A DNA stretch of 64,000 nt from the NCBI RefSeq assembly GCF_016920785.2, contig NW_024609958.1, positions 1,612,001 to 1,676,000 of the forward strand, in the 5' to 3' direction. The notes beneath the pieces are model-generated. The model was not told where the DNA came from. It worked only from the letters and a program-made list of their open reading frames with translations, and searched no databases. Source of the stretch: Ixodes scapularis (Eukaryota; Arthropoda; Arachnida; Ixodida; Ixodidae). This document shows positions 10,352-22,324 of the stretch, one piece after another. Each line of letters starts with the position of its first letter. Within the stretch, counting starts at the first letter, position 1. The position numbers and the translations under genes are program-made.

Positions 10352-11159
10352 GATTTTTTTGGTAGCGCACCAGTCACCTAGCTGTGTTTGGAGATTTATG
10401 TTTGTCCTTTGTCCCTCTTGTTCCCCTTCTCCAGGGATTCATTTCGTCAGGGTAACCATTCGGCCACGCGCGCGCTCACTGGGAGACGTGTTTGGTATAG
10501 CATGTCCAAGGCAGTGAATGGGGAGGGAGGTACGGAAGAGGACGTACTAAGCCTAAATTGAGAGCGGGAAGTGTTGTACTACACTCCGCCGAGCTTTTGA
10601 GCTACTTAATCCAAAGGTATCATCTGAATGCGGATCGCTTCCTGATTCCCAAATGCTACCCGGCCCGTTCCTCTAGATTCACTCTACAGTCAACTAAAAA
10701 AAAAAAAAAAGGAAGAAAGCTGACATTTTGTTTGCTGCCAACGCCAATACATCCTTCTTACGAGTTTTTCCCCAGTTATTCCCGCCATCTCAAACGTGAC
10801 GTCACCAGAGGTCTCCGAAGCGTGCGGACGGCGATCGGGTTCTCTCATGCCCGCTTTTCTCGCATCAAACAGCGAGAAAGCAGGGGTGTTCGTGCCATCC
10901 GAAGTTGATAATAATCTGTAGTTGGGCAAAGTATGACCTTGGCCTACGTGCTAAATTACGAAAAGTACCCCCCCCCCCTCGCACAAAAAAAAAAAAAAAG
11001 AACGGAAAGAATGAACTAATTTTTCCAGCCAGTTTGACTACGCTATCGGAAGGTGCGACAACCCTGCTGGAGCTCTGACAATGTGGAGCACGAGACGGAA
11101 CGAGCCCTCGCATGCAGTGCCGTCTGCCTCCTGTGAACTAAAGTTATGGCTGCGTCACG

Positions 11160-12260
11160 CGAAGAGACGAAAGACGCTAGGGTCATAGCAAAATTAAATG
11201 AAGGCTTCACCAAAATCTTTGAAGTACTCACTCGCAAGTGAGGAACCCGTCCTGCCTTCATCATCTACAAAGGACACCGACTTGTCGTTCCCGCTGCAGT
11301 GCGCGACGAGATCAAGAAGGAACTTCAAGCATTGCAGATGGACATGAAAAACACACTTCGAAGAGCACGAAAATCTGTATTCAGACCGTAGATGAACTCG
11401 GAATTGAGAGACTACACACGGTAGGGGAGATATGCCAAACTCACTCTCACAGACATCAAAAGGAAACTATGAAGGCACACTCAATGACAAGCCAACCATG
11501 GGAGAAAGTGTGTGCAGACCTTATGGAATGCAAAGAAAGAACATTTCTTGTGATCGTGGACCACTACAGTGGATTCTTTCAAGCTAACCAACTACGATTG
11601 ACTACATAAGCCGCGCTCATCAGGAAAATCAAAGCGAACTTAGCAAGACATGGCCGTCCATCAGCTCATGTCAGCGACAACGGTCCGCCATTTTCGAGTA
11701 ACGAGCTTGTGAAGTTTACAAGAGAATGGGGTTTCGAACACGTGACATCAAGCCCAGACCATACGCAGTCCAACTGCAAGGCTGAAAGTACAAAGAAAAA
11801 AACAGCGAAGGTACTACAGCAAGCAATGATGGATGGAAGTGACCCGTACCCAGCAGTACACAAGAACTCAATGTCAGCCCTGTGCAGCCACTGATATGGG
11901 AAAAAGCACCCGAAGCATTCTCCCTACCACGACCATGCGGCTACGCCTACAAATACTACAAGCGTCAAAAACAAGCATTGAGGAACAAAATGGTAAACAA
12001 TTACAATGAAAAGGAGAAAGTTCTACCTCCACTACACCAAGGAGACTATGTGCGAGTCCAACCTACAGGAAAATGCACATGGGACAAAAAGTAGTCGTGC
12101 AGAGGGCAAAGAACAGATCGTTTGATGTTAAAAGGAATTAAAATGTGCTTCGGCGAAATATAGCCTTCACGCGGAAGTGCAGTCCCAACGTGGAGTGGTT
12201 ACGAAGAAACCGAGGTGGACAACGACCAGGCCGAAAGCCATTATTAAGACGAAGGTCCAG
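11160..12260 (+). pseudogene. Degenerate Gypsy-type integrase
   Basis: Frames in succession show the H2C2-like region (GHRLVVPAAVRDEI, LRRARKSVF), an integrase core with WEKVCADL and VDHYSGFF (first Asp region), RHGRPSAHVSDNGPPFSSNE (second Asp), and SSPDHTQSNCKAEST (Glu). The C-terminal part has LPPLHQGDYVRVQPTG. Stops and frameshifts separate the blocks. The usual SNG before the catalytic Glu is SNC here. Domain order fits Ty3/Gypsy Pol; it is dead. Confidence 0.8.
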
Positions 12261-12419
12261 CAGGAGACATCTGTGTCGGCAAAATGTCCTGTGAAGGCAA
12301 TAGCAAAGGGTCAAAGCAGCCTAAGTATTCGACGAGTTCGTTAACGCCGAGTACCAAACTACCTGAAGGCCTATGTACCTTAAGACACGTAAAATCCCAC
12401 ATTGCCAATAGAAAGGGGA

Positions 12420-12545
12420 TGTCACATTACGCTATTGTGGGTGTTTCAGTTGGCCCCCGGGCTGCCGGTTGCGGCAGCGCGGTTACGAAAGCCCCCGCAA
12501 TAAACATGGCCGACGGGCACACGTGTGGTCACTTGGCAGAGTAGA
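12420..12545 (+). repeat. Start of 3' LTR after a polypurine tract
   Basis: AGAAAGGGGA directly precedes TGTCACATTACG, the expected polypurine tract and LTR start about 160 bp beyond the integrase remnant. The right end is not defined and no matching 5' LTR was seen in the window. Confidence 0.45.
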
Positions 12546-14350
12546 AAAACAATGTGAAGAGGTTGCTCACCTTAAAAATATCCGGCGTCTTGCATTGCTA
12601 TGCAGCGCTTGAACTGCGGGAGCCGCTGGGCAGACGCACCTGCGAGGGATTTGCGAAACGCAGGTTTAGAGCCCGTCCGTTCTATCCAAACAAAATAACA
12701 GTTGACAAAAGTTGATTTTTGTTATTTTAAAATTGTTCATTTTCGAAGTACAATAAGAGACTAGGTAACGAGAACACAATGGAAGCGAGAAAGTTTGGCA
12801 GTAAACTGCGTTTAATATCCTGAGTATCTTATGCTAGCGAGCGAACAATCAGCGAGGTCAAGTACATCTAAGAGTTTTCCTTCAAGATGCGCAAAACAAG
12901 CGCTGCTCTTTTATTGAAGAAAAGTTCATTTCCCTCTCAGAAGGTATTTTGGTATGTTCAGAACATTTATTTCAAGATAAAATAAGAAAAACCAAGAAAG
13001 AGACAATGCACGCAACAACGTCATGCGGTGCAGTGCATTTACGTCAATGCTTACGACACGTCATGTTTGCCAGCTAGTGCTCGAGGTTTTCGCACCGCAG
13101 TTGTTTTTGCAATAATCATTGCTCATGTTTTTGGCGCTTCAAATGAGAGTTTAAACGATGAATGTAGCACTGGGTTGAAAACGTGGACATTTAATTTTAC
13201 TAATATTACACTTTCTGCTGAACCACCTCCAATAAACTAAATGCGAAAAAATCTAAATGGCAACTACTGCAAACTCCACGTCGAGTTCAGCCACTTTTTG
13301 TTTCATGGGCTCTAACTTAACTCGCAAAAGGTGCAGAACTGAAACCAATGGTTTGTACGAGAAGCATATAAATGAATCAATAGATAGACCCTGTGCTTAA
13401 CAGTCTTACTACAGTATAACACACAAAATGAACCGATACGTTGGACGCGAGACCTCAAGGGTCGAGTTGATAACTCTTCGCATAACTCTACATGAAACAA
13501 AAACAAAATTGCCAAAATAAAACAGATGGTCTGTGACTTGATCAGCAACACACGCTTTCGTCGGGTTTGTGCGCTAAGCGCGTTGAATGTTTTCTCAATG
13601 CGAATCGTCAATAACAGGCGTCGTCCACGTTTTTCACTTCCGCTGGCCAAGTTGCCACAAAACGGGGATGGGGCGGAACGGACGGAGAAACGGGAAGAGA
13701 CGGGGGGAGCAGGGGGGGGGGGGGGGGGGGGGGGGTCAGCTTCGAAAAATAGAGGATGAAAACTGTCATACACTCATAGTGATGTGCAACTGTTTTCTTT
13801 GATACAGGCACACGTAACGTTAGATTTCTCAAGCCCTTTTTTAGCAAGATTTGCGGTGCTCTATATTGCTTGCCAAGAGGCGAACATTCACATTAATACT
13901 AAACTGAAAGTCGTAAAACACTTTGGAAGTTTTAACGTCATTCTCAAAGCCCATGTGAGACTTCACGGTTTTCATCTTGAACACACATGTTCGCAGATAT
14001 ATGCTTGCTGTAGCGAAATAAAGTTCACTGCCAGATTTCGTAGACTTGAAAATTTTAGTTCGGGGAAGTGAGCGGTTCGTTTTTAATACTTAGTCGTGTT
14101 TATTTGTGGCCCCAGATATAGAGGACAGGATGAAATTGTTTAGTCAGTCTCGCCCTAGCTCACTCCCGAACTTTTTCGGTCAAATATTTGAGAGGCCGAG
14201 TGTAGGCGATGAGCCGAGCGCGGTTTCGCCGACTCATTCGCCCTCGCGCAAGCTAGCTTCCACGCCGACGCAACGTCGCTCGCTGCTGCCGCTGTCGACT
14301 CTCGCTGCTGCTTTCTGGACGTTTGTTGTTCCTTTTTGTCTCTTGCACAA
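12546..14350. other. No supported gene; homopolymers and unassigned short frames
   Basis: This stretch holds a poly-G run (about 13705-13735). A small frame at 13028-13240 has a hydrophobic segment (VVFAIIIAHVFG) followed by an Asn/Cys-containing tail. It lacks clear splice borders and I cannot support it as a gene. GC-rich sequence at 14190-14330 resembles LTR or promoter sequence but was not assigned. Confidence 0.4.
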
Positions 14351-15710
14351 GTTCCCCGATTAAACCTTTATTTTCAGTTCATTATTTATCGTCAACCTGC
14401 AAGGGGTTTCTTTGGATGCTGTAAATCTCATGGCAATATCAATATTCAACTGTCCTTGCTTGCCTTGATGTGTTTTATAAATTCCAGCCTGTTGTTAGTT
14501 CTTCGTGTAAAAAGTATAAATACGTCGAGTAAAAAAATCAATGGCACACAGATACTTTCGAATTCGAAACATGCGACTAAGCAACGACCACGGCGACTAT
14601 AGGAGGTTTCCCTGACAGCAAATTCGACTCCCTAGAAAAATGATGATAGTTATGGATCGGATACCGAAGGTACGTAATTGATGAATAATTGATGAGAAAA
14701 TAAGAAAAGTACCTTCGAACACTTTATTTGGGTCCTTGAAGAGCCAAAGTAGAGCCCCCCGTGGTATTTGGCCTTTGTTTTCAGATGCTGCATGTAGCAT
14801 GATGTGCTAAAGAGAAAACAGAGAAAAAATAATTAAATATCTATATCAGATCAACAAGATGTGCAAATTGAGCTTGTGCATAAAACACAGCCCCCCTCAG
14901 CCCATTTAATTATTAGCCATGAATCTTATACAAAAGTCAAATGGACATGGCCTCCAATTGTTCATCCTGTGACCCGATACCTAAAACCAATGTTTGACTT
15001 GAGGGTCTTGTTCTCCTGTTCCTTAGTCAAAACCGATACACTTCAAGCCTAAATTCGTTCGAAACTTAGAAAAAAATGCAAGGCTGGAATTGCAATAGTG
15101 ATTTGGTTTATAATGTGAAGCATTTCTTGAGAACTGATGAACCAACCGGAAAACTCAATCCAGTTTGAGTAATGCTTTATTTCTAAGGTTCATGAGAAGT
15201 TGCAGAAGAGTATGTAAAACTGGCTAAGCTCATATCCCACTTTCATAAGTTTGGGCAGCCACTCAAAATCTCCCATTAGAACAAAGGGCTAGTTGCACTC
15301 TTTCTCGATGTCGAATCAGGTGGTCAGCCTCGAGTGCTTAGAGCGTGTGAACATAGAAACTTGATTTTCTCTTTAGATATCCCTGAAGGTTTTCACAGAA
15401 CTGAGCGGGTGAAAGAGTGCATGTGTACTAAAGCTGCTATCAAAAACTGGGGACTAAGCAGTAGCTTAGTCCCCAGTCCCCAATCTTACAATTTGGGAGC
15501 TCCATCCTACCCACGTTTGAGCACACCTGTGCACACGCTTTTGAGTTGAGCGAGTGGTAAAAATTTACAGAGTATTTATATATGGCATGCAAGTCTGTTT
15601 GCAAGCTCCACACTTTGTGCACCTGATTACCCCCAAAATGTGATCTAGCCATTCCTTTTACCCCAAGTGCCTACCACTCAAGGAGCTTGCTTGGCCACCT
15701 CGTCAGCATA

Positions 15711-15860
15711 TTCTGACTGCGCATTTCTTTTGTTGCCCGTTGAAAGGCGGACCCTTCTTCATAATTTTCTCTAAGAGACTGTTCCGATGTGTGCAAACGA
15801 TGCATTTTGGTGTACCTGCATGCCATACACTCCAATTTACAAGTTGGATTTGGAGCTGAC
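15711..15860 (-). other. Candidate minus-strand exon with four cysteines, unidentified
   Basis: On the minus strand, acceptor TATGCTTTTGTCAG is followed by an open stretch with C-x3-C-x2-C (TCKLECMACRYT). It continues with polar residues (HTSEQSLRENYEEGSAF) and ends at an AG/GTGG position. The open frame runs to a TGA after KLLEW. Its position downstream of the PGBD-like exons on the same strand is compatible with a shared transcript, but no phase link was established. Confidence 0.35.
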
Positions 15861-16340
15861 AAAAGCATAGGGTCAGATGCACGATTTTAAAAAGCTTTCT
15901 CTCTGCGTGAGCGCTCATACAAACCAAGCTGTCATCATGTGCCTCTGCCGTTGCCTGTGCTAGGGTCAAATCGGTCACACAAACCATAAAAAAGACCAAC
16001 CGACTGGTGAAAAGTGACAAAAAGGTTCGCCCACAAATGCTGTCGAATTTAAAGTGAAAATAGGTCAAGCCGAGACGAGCAACCCATTAAAAAAAAGGTA
16101 CCATGAAACTTTCATTACACCAGTTATTTTATATCTACAAGAAATAAATATGTGAAGCCAACCGCATAAAATTATTTATAGAGACCATATCGGATCTGCA
16201 CAGATGAGGAAAAAGCCAATCTTGTGGAAGGCCTTCTTAATAACTGTGGCCTTTGATCTAGTGAAGCTGTACAAGTTGCGATAGAATAAATGTTAGACAA
16301 AGATTTTTCTCTATATATTGTGGATAAATAAACATCAGAC

Positions 16341-16680
16341 TACCCTATTGAAAAATCCACCAGACCGGTTTGGTGTGTCCTAGTGTTTTCTGACGTAAAC
16401 ATCAGACCGGCCTGGTGTGTTCTGGTGCGCACATCAGACCAGCCTAACGTGTTCTGTTGTCCCCACCAGAACACGTTAGGCTGGTTTGGTGTGCCCATCA
16501 CATCATCCTAGTGTGGTCTGATGTGCACATCAAAACACACCAGGCTGGTCTGATGTGCACAACACAGCACACCAGAATGGCTTGATGTGCACACTACGCC
16601 ACACCAGACGGGTCTAATGTCCACACCAAGGCACACTAAACTGGCCTGACATGCACACCAGGGTGCCTCTGGTGAGCACA
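16341..16680 (+). repeat. Minisatellite-bearing repeat element (CACCAGACC family)
   Basis: After the entry motif CTACCCTATTGAAAAATCC, degenerate units of roughly 30 bp repeat, of the type CACACCAGNCTGGTCTGATGTG. Many units are palindromic. The same entry motif occurs inverted at 31200-31228, next to another short-period array. Confidence 0.75.
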
Positions 16681-16864
16681 CATTACGGATATATGTATGG
16701 TGTTGAATGAAAACATGTTTTCTTGTAAAATTATATAAGATGTACAGAGCTCAAACACCACATTTGATTTTATAAGGTGCTTAATTGAAGGGGCGATGCA
16801 ACGATTCACTTCAAATAATATGTACTTTGCATAAGCATGTTGGCACAGTGTAACAAACGTTTAC

Positions 16865-17312
16865 CTATATGCAATAGCCTGATGGAAAGAATACAGGTTT
16901 GCCTCGTCAACAATCGTCAGCAGCTTGTCATCAATGAAAACTTGAAAATATTTCAGTCGGCATTTGACATCATCAGAGGCCGTAAACATGGGTTCCGCAG
17001 GCTCCAGAAAACACCGGTCTTCTTTTCCCCAGTCAAAAACTTGCGTCGGTGACTTTTGCTTCTTTCTTGACGTTGACAGAAGTGGACAGGCGGGCGTTCT
17101 GCCTTCAGTTTCGTTATCGCTTGGAAGTTCTGTTGTTAGGCCCTTCGTTGGCAAGTTCTCCTCGTCACTGTCACTCACTTCACTATCACTAGGTCCCGCA
17201 TCAGACACTGTTCCACTTTCTGGAATCAAAACCACACAGGGACGATCGTGACACCGTGTCTGGTAGAAAGATCCCGATGGAATTTCCTTCGGGCAGCAGT
17301 AGAATACGAAGC
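16865..17312 (-). CDS. PGBD-like (piggyBac-derived) protein, exon 2
   Basis: Minus strand, acceptor CTCTTTTCTTTTAG and donor AG/GTAAAC; 448 nt, entering in phase 1 and leaving in phase 2. It encodes an N-terminal acidic/Ser region (PSDSEVSDSDEENLP), a basic patch, and then VFDWGKEDRCFLEPAEP...FTASDD..KYFQVFIDD..LTIVDEANLYS. This last part matches the start of the piggyBac transposase domain, where proteins approach 'F...F.....ivxETNxYa'. No stop or frameshift is present. The catalytic Asp residues would be in later exons not found here. Confidence 0.65.
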
Positions 17313-17523
17313 CTAAAAGAAAAGAGCACCACGTCAAATTCTACCAGAAAACAGGGATGTACTAAACCACGCCAAGCAGGAAGCTTTCTCCCGACAATTA
17401 AAGCCGATTCCTCGTGCACAGGTATGTAAAATTCAGAGTGAACGCCCACCCCTAAAGGAAACTACTGAAACACTGCCAAATCTAAGCACGGAACGGAACA
17501 CCACAGAAATCACAGAGCTACTA

Positions 17524-18012
17524 TGCGACTCCTCTCTTAAGACAGTTTCACATGCAGCGACTGTGCGAAAAAAAAAAAAATCGGTGCGACAGCCGACGCA
17601 GCGAGTGCGATCGCAATGTTTGGTTTCACATGCTCCAACAACCGCGCGATTTCTGTCGGAGCGGCTGGCGCTTCGGACACGGACGAGACGCGTTTCACTT
17701 TGTCTAAAATAGAACAAAAACGTCTTAATAAGCATAGATGTTTTAGGAATGCAATATGCAACCAGAAATTTATAATAACGAAGCATTAAATCAGAAGCTT
17801 TTATGTGCCTACATTTATTTTCGCGGATGAAAGCTGGCTAATGAACGGCTGATTGACGAGAAAGCGATCGCACCGGCTCTGCGGCAAAATACCAACTTGG
17901 TGGAAACCAGTTGCAGAGCCGCTGCGACAGTGCGACTGCGATTTTAATCGCACATATACTAGAAATCGCATCGATTTCGGGCGAGAATCAGAGCATGTGA
18001 AAGAGCCTTCGC
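17524..18012. mobile_element. MITE in the PGBD-like intron
   Basis: The left end TTAAGACAGTTTCACATGC and right end GCATGTGAAAGAGCC are imperfect inverted repeats. Inner motifs of the type GCGACTGTGCG / TGCGATCGCA recur on both sides. No coding capacity was seen. Confidence 0.5.
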
Positions 18013-18138
18013 ATATCTACTATGTACTTTTTTTTCCCCCGACCTTCATACGTTTCAGGGTAAAATACGTCAGCGCTATGGAATCCAGAACTTGTAAAAA
18101 TTCAAAATTAGCATATTTCAGAGCAAAGTACTGCTTAC

Positions 18139-18208
18139 CTTTGTAACAGCAGGTCGAAGTGCGTAGCACGGCGTGGACGATACGCATCTTGGGCGCCGCC
18201 ATGCACAT
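18139..18208 (-). CDS. PGBD-like protein, first coding exon
   Basis: ATG at 18208 (or the in-frame ATG at 18202) opens 23 codons plus 1 nt, ending at donor AAAG/GTAAGC. Its phase 1 matches the phase 1 entry of exon 2 at 17312 and completes a Gly codon. The peptide MCMAAPKMRIVHAVL... has two adjacent Cys near its end. The intron between holds a MITE with GTTTCACATGC ends. The intact splice borders are notable for transposase-related sequence. Confidence 0.55.
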
Positions 18209-18399
18209 CGCAGCCGACGGAGCGACGGAGTATCTGGAAACCCCTCGCGGCGAAAAGTCGAGACCGCGAAACCGAAACCAGAAAATGTATTTCCTAAGGT
18301 ACGTTAAACATTTTGCATGAGTATTGCTTTGGGTTCCAAAAACACTATTTTTATATTGAATGTGTCCTAAAAATACACAAACATTTTTTAAAGTACCTA

Positions 18400-18545
18400 A
18401 AAGGGTTAATAAAAATAAAAACGAAAGGAAAACTTTAGTGTTGCTAGAAGTGCTAGGAATCGTCGGCGGCGTCTGTGCACACTGGGCAATTTGCCCCGCC
18501 AGCGAGCTGCTGAGCGCGAAGGAAAAAACGGTCGTGAGAGAAAAG
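18400..18545 (+). promoter_or_regulatory. Possible non-coding first exon and divergent promoter region
   Basis: About 200-340 bp upstream of the PGBD-like ATG and on the opposite strand, a GC-rich segment ends in a strong donor AGAGAAAAG/GTAAGC at 18545/18546. It could be the 5'UTR exon of the + strand BEN-domain gene, giving a divergent arrangement. No TATA box or coding frame was identified. Confidence 0.3.
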
Positions 18546-19728
18546 GTAAGCATTAAGGATATTTCTTTGTTTCCTTTTGTGCTTGCTGCATTACTATGTG
18601 GGGATTTCGCATTATTAGGTCTGCTGAGACACTTGTAGCTTTATTTTCAGTGAACGATTCGAGCCTGAATGTATAGCTTTACAGAAGAAAAATTTCCGGG
18701 CGGCTATCAGTTCGAAAGTCTTTGTTACCCAGCATTGCTAGCCGGCAAGCATATTCTAGAGTTGTCATTTGGACACCAGTTTGAGTTGTCTTCACCACTT
18801 GTGGGGTCTCTCTGTAATAATCGCCGCGCGATCGGCATGTGCTTCGCTCGTCTCCCAGGGAGTGACACAATACAACGAGAAGATTGCGAATCGGTTTACT
18901 ATACTTCCCAGTTGTCCGTCTTCGAGAGCCGGCACTGCGGCCCGCCGAGCCGGGTTGTCGCCCGTCATTCAGAGCTCGCAGTCGCTGTCCGTGTCCAGGC
19001 CTGCGGATCGTCCTCCCCACGCCAGCGCTGCGTAGGCAAGCTGTTCCGGGCTATCAGAGCCAGAGTCTCGCTGCGGAACCACTCCGGGATCGTCATGACC
19101 TAGGTCGGTGTGGCCAGGGCTCGCCGTTTCCGCCGGTCCTGATCTGAACCTCGCTGGCGGAACGCTCCAGGAGTCGCCATGAGCCAGACCAGCCAGAACG
19201 GCTCCATCGTTCCTGCGCGGCCCCAGCCTGGTGCGGCACGCTCTTCCTGTTTCCTCGCGCTCGCCCCCGGCTAGAAAATGTGAGTAATTAGAAACATACT
19301 CTGCGTGCTAGAGAACAGTATGCACGTTACAATGGCTGTACCGTGATATGCAAGCCTGGTGTGAAAAGGTGACAGGCAACAAGGTGCACATTTGAGAATG
19401 ATATTTACGCTTCACTTGAGCTTTTTCTAAAGAAAAACTTACGCATCCTGTTTTCTGCATGCCGTCACATTTGTTACCAGATTCAGCGTTAAATTTTGTT
19501 GCCGAAACAAACAAAGCTTTATGTGCTGCGAAAATTTACTATTTGAGAACTCGCAGGTTTGGAAGGTTTTGGTTACGACCACGCGTGTGCCGAACGGCTA
19601 TGCGCACATACAACTACGACTGCCGGGACGGGCCTTTCGCTTCTTGAAGGCCTGATCGCCTGATTCTGGACGTCACAGCGAAGCAACAATCGGCCCAATT
19701 GTTCCTATTGTATTTCCCTATGTGGTGT

Positions 19729-19906
19729 CTATAGTCTGTTGCAACCTAAGAACGAAGGGCGAGGGTAAGACGGGCCGGGGAGGAGGAAGCAGGCGGAACG
19801 CTAAAGAGAGAAGGTTTTCCCCTCTCTTCTCCAGCGTTCCGTCTGCTTCCTCCTCCCCGACCCGTCTTACCCTCGCCCTTCGTTCTTAGGTTGCAACGGA
19901 CTATAG
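19729..19906. repeat. Foldback element, arms about 75 bp
   Basis: CTATAGTCTGTTGCAACC and the following sequence down to AGGCGGAACGCT are repeated inverted from 19832 to 19906 with only a few mismatches. The loop is about 25 bp. Such near-complete hairpins are typical of small foldback MITEs. Confidence 0.85.
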
Positions 19907-20192
19907 TGACTCGTAGAACAACTTGTATAAAATTGTTATTTTGCTGAGTAGTCTGCAAAACAAGTTCGTCAGACCACTTTCCAAGCCTGCACATCTATTT
20001 TCGTTCACTTCAACAGCAACAATTACTGTAGAATTTACTTACCTGATGCATCACACTGCAGTGATCCACTTCTGTTGCCGTGTCACTTCCGAAGATCTCG
20101 AGGGGAAGCGGTATAGTTTGACGCTTGAGTCGCCTTCGTGACTGTGACAGTCTTTCACGCAGCAGTAGCGACATTTATTTTTTGGGGGAACC

Positions 20193-20274
20193 CTATCGAA
20201 CCCCAGCGGGTTCCTGTGGCATCTCACCTACTCCTATAGGAGTAGGCAAGATGCTACAGAAACCCGCTGGGTTC
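20193..20274. repeat. Imperfect 82-bp hairpin
   Basis: GAACCCCAGCGGGTT, then GCCTACTCCTATAGGAGTAGGC-like centre sequence, then AACCCGCTGGGTTC form a nearly loop-free palindrome with a few mismatches. It could be a foldback element or a precursor-like hairpin. Nothing else supports a small RNA. Confidence 0.7.
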
Positions 20275-21648
20275 ATGGAGACGTGAAGCCGGGACTTACT
20301 TTTAAGAAGAACGGTTCCCAAAAAGGCTGACGCCGATCCAAAATGCCACATTCACACTTGGTTTCTAAATGCACCCGCCTGCAGTCCTTGCGATCCGGGC
20401 TGTCCTGGCCTACCCAGTCTTTTATTTTGCAGCCGCTATATGGCGCAATACGTAGTGACAAATTGCATTGCCGGTTAATATTTGGGTCACTTGAAGTGAG
20501 GGGAGTGGGTGGAGTGGAATGGGGGGGAGAGATTTGTATTATCGAGATCCTGCTGAGTCGTTGCCCAAGACGCCTCCGACTGTACGTTGCAAATCTTAAT
20601 TTGTTTTTCATCTGTATAAAAGCAGATATTATTTTACTGACAGGATGACAGTGCTGGTGGGCCCAAATCTAATTATGTATTTGCAATCTGAACTGCTGAT
20701 AATGTAGTTGCAGGTAGTGACAATCTCAATTTAGTGGAGCAAGTCAATTGATTGTTCAGGAGAGGCTCTGCCCAGTACTGTTATTCACATGCTTCAGGCC
20801 CTTCTACCGTTAAGAAAATAGTGTTTCACCCTCTTTGCACACAGGAGCAGAGGGATCAAAAGTCGCATTTTTAGGGGCAGGACAACACTGTCATACTACT
20901 ATAGCCAGACTTTTAACTCAACAAAGGTTGATGACAGAACAGGAAGACATCATTTCATGACTTCTTTATGCAGCGTAGCACGATACAGTCATTGCTTACC
21001 TGACAGGCGAGTAGTTGTAATAACGAGAGTTGGTAAGGTTGCCAGTATCTTACATGAATAAATACTATCTTAAAGGCGTGATTTCAAAAGGTAGTGTTCA
21101 TTTATTTAGTGCATAAAGCAGCCTGGCTGTGGCAACATCATAAGCAACAATACCACCTTAATGGTAGTGACCACAGCCCTTGTGTCACCTTACTAAAAGT
21201 ACCGCAAGAAAGAGCTGACGTTGCCTCTACAGGTTTGCATCGTCATAAATCAAGTTATAGCGATTTGCTAATGGTCTGAAAATCCTAAAACAAGTGAAAG
21301 TGATTTACTGGTGGAGTGAATTTACGAAACATTTTGAGGGCATGCATTGCTGAAATCTCACCTTATTAGCAACTGTAGCATACATTTTGTTTGGGAATAT
21401 GCATGCTTCCTGCTATTACTACAACAAAGAAATGGGGTTCAATGTTTTGACTAACGTAGCTCCTGAGCATAGGGCTAGATTGACGTTGTGAAGGAGTATT
21501 GTGCTTTATTTATACTGCATTGCACATCATTTTGAATATGTTGTGCGGCTATTTTTTTCTTTATTACAGCTACAGTATGTCCTAGCGTATAAACAAATCA
21601 AGATTTTGATGTTAACTCGTCGCTCTAACCTTTAATTTGCTATCCTAG

Positions 21649-21720
21649 GTGCTGCAGTGGCTGCTCCACTTGGTGAGGCCGTGGCCTCCTCTTGGCCACC
21701 TCTCTTTGCTGTCCAAGATG
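21649..21720 (+). CDS. Probable internal coding exon of the BEN-domain gene
   Basis: Acceptor TTTAATTTGCTATCCTAG and donor ATG/GTGAGG bound 72 nt (24 codons, phase preserving). The phase-1 reading is Ala/Pro rich (AAVAAPLGEAVASSWPPLF); phase 0 is also open. It lies on the same strand and upstream of the BEN exons, but the connection between them was not traced. Confidence 0.4.
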
Positions 21721-21857
21721 GTGAGGTACGTATCTGGGCCTACAAGACATTTTGTCTATTGTTTTCACTTCATTGACTTGTTCAGGACAACAGACTAATG
21801 GCAGAAAAAACAAGGACACAAACAGGCAGGCACACAAAAAGGCAAACACAGGTACTG

Positions 21858-21960
21858 ACTTAAAGGTGCACTAAAGATGTTTCTCAGATTGTCTGTTCTT
21901 GGTGATAACTCATTCGACAGGCTCTAAGCATCCTAAATATCCAAAAAATTATGCTCGTTC
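21858..21960. repeat. Copy of the TTAAAGGTGC.. interspersed repeat (left end)
   Basis: TTAAAGGTGCACTAAAGATG.. with the inner motif CTCTAAGCATCCTAAATAT matches the ends of repeats at 26568 and 42671. The right end is not clear because another MITE follows. Confidence 0.5.
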
Positions 21961-21999
21961 CATTCCTATTTTCCTTCTAAAAATAAAAATAAAAGAACA

Positions 22000-22180
22000 T
22001 ACCGTATTTACTCGCATATTGGTCGATACGTCGTATAGGTCGACCCCCTAACTTCGGGACCCCCGAAAAAAAAAAAAAGTTGAAAAATATAATACCGGGA
22101 TTCGCGTATTGGTCGACCCCCCAGTTTTGATGAGGCGATTTTTGAAAAACAGGTCGACCTATACGCGAGTAAATACGGTA
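22000..22180. mobile_element. Small MITE with TACCGTATTTACTCG ends
   Basis: TACCGTATTTACTCGC at the left is repeated inverted at the right (GCGAGTAAATACGGTA). Paired inner ATAGGTCGACC blocks extend the match. Length is about 181 bp with a poly-A stretch inside and no coding capacity. Confidence 0.8.
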
Positions 22181-22324
22181 CTTAAGTCTTGCCATAGGAC
22201 GAGCAGGTGAACTATCTTTGAAAAAGTGTACATGCGGATGACGGTGACATCAGTGCTATCTGATAGTTGTGTCCCACAAATTACAGTTTAGCAGTGCCAA
22301 TAATACCTATCCAGAGGTTAGCTG

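Noticed and set aside
13028..13240. Small frame with a membrane-like segment, possible secreted peptide
   Set aside because: No acceptor or donor in a suitable place, few cysteines, no paralogue in the window.
16341..16680. Promoter or enhancer array
   Set aside because: The repeats share a fixed boundary with another array elsewhere, so a repeat element is the simpler explanation.
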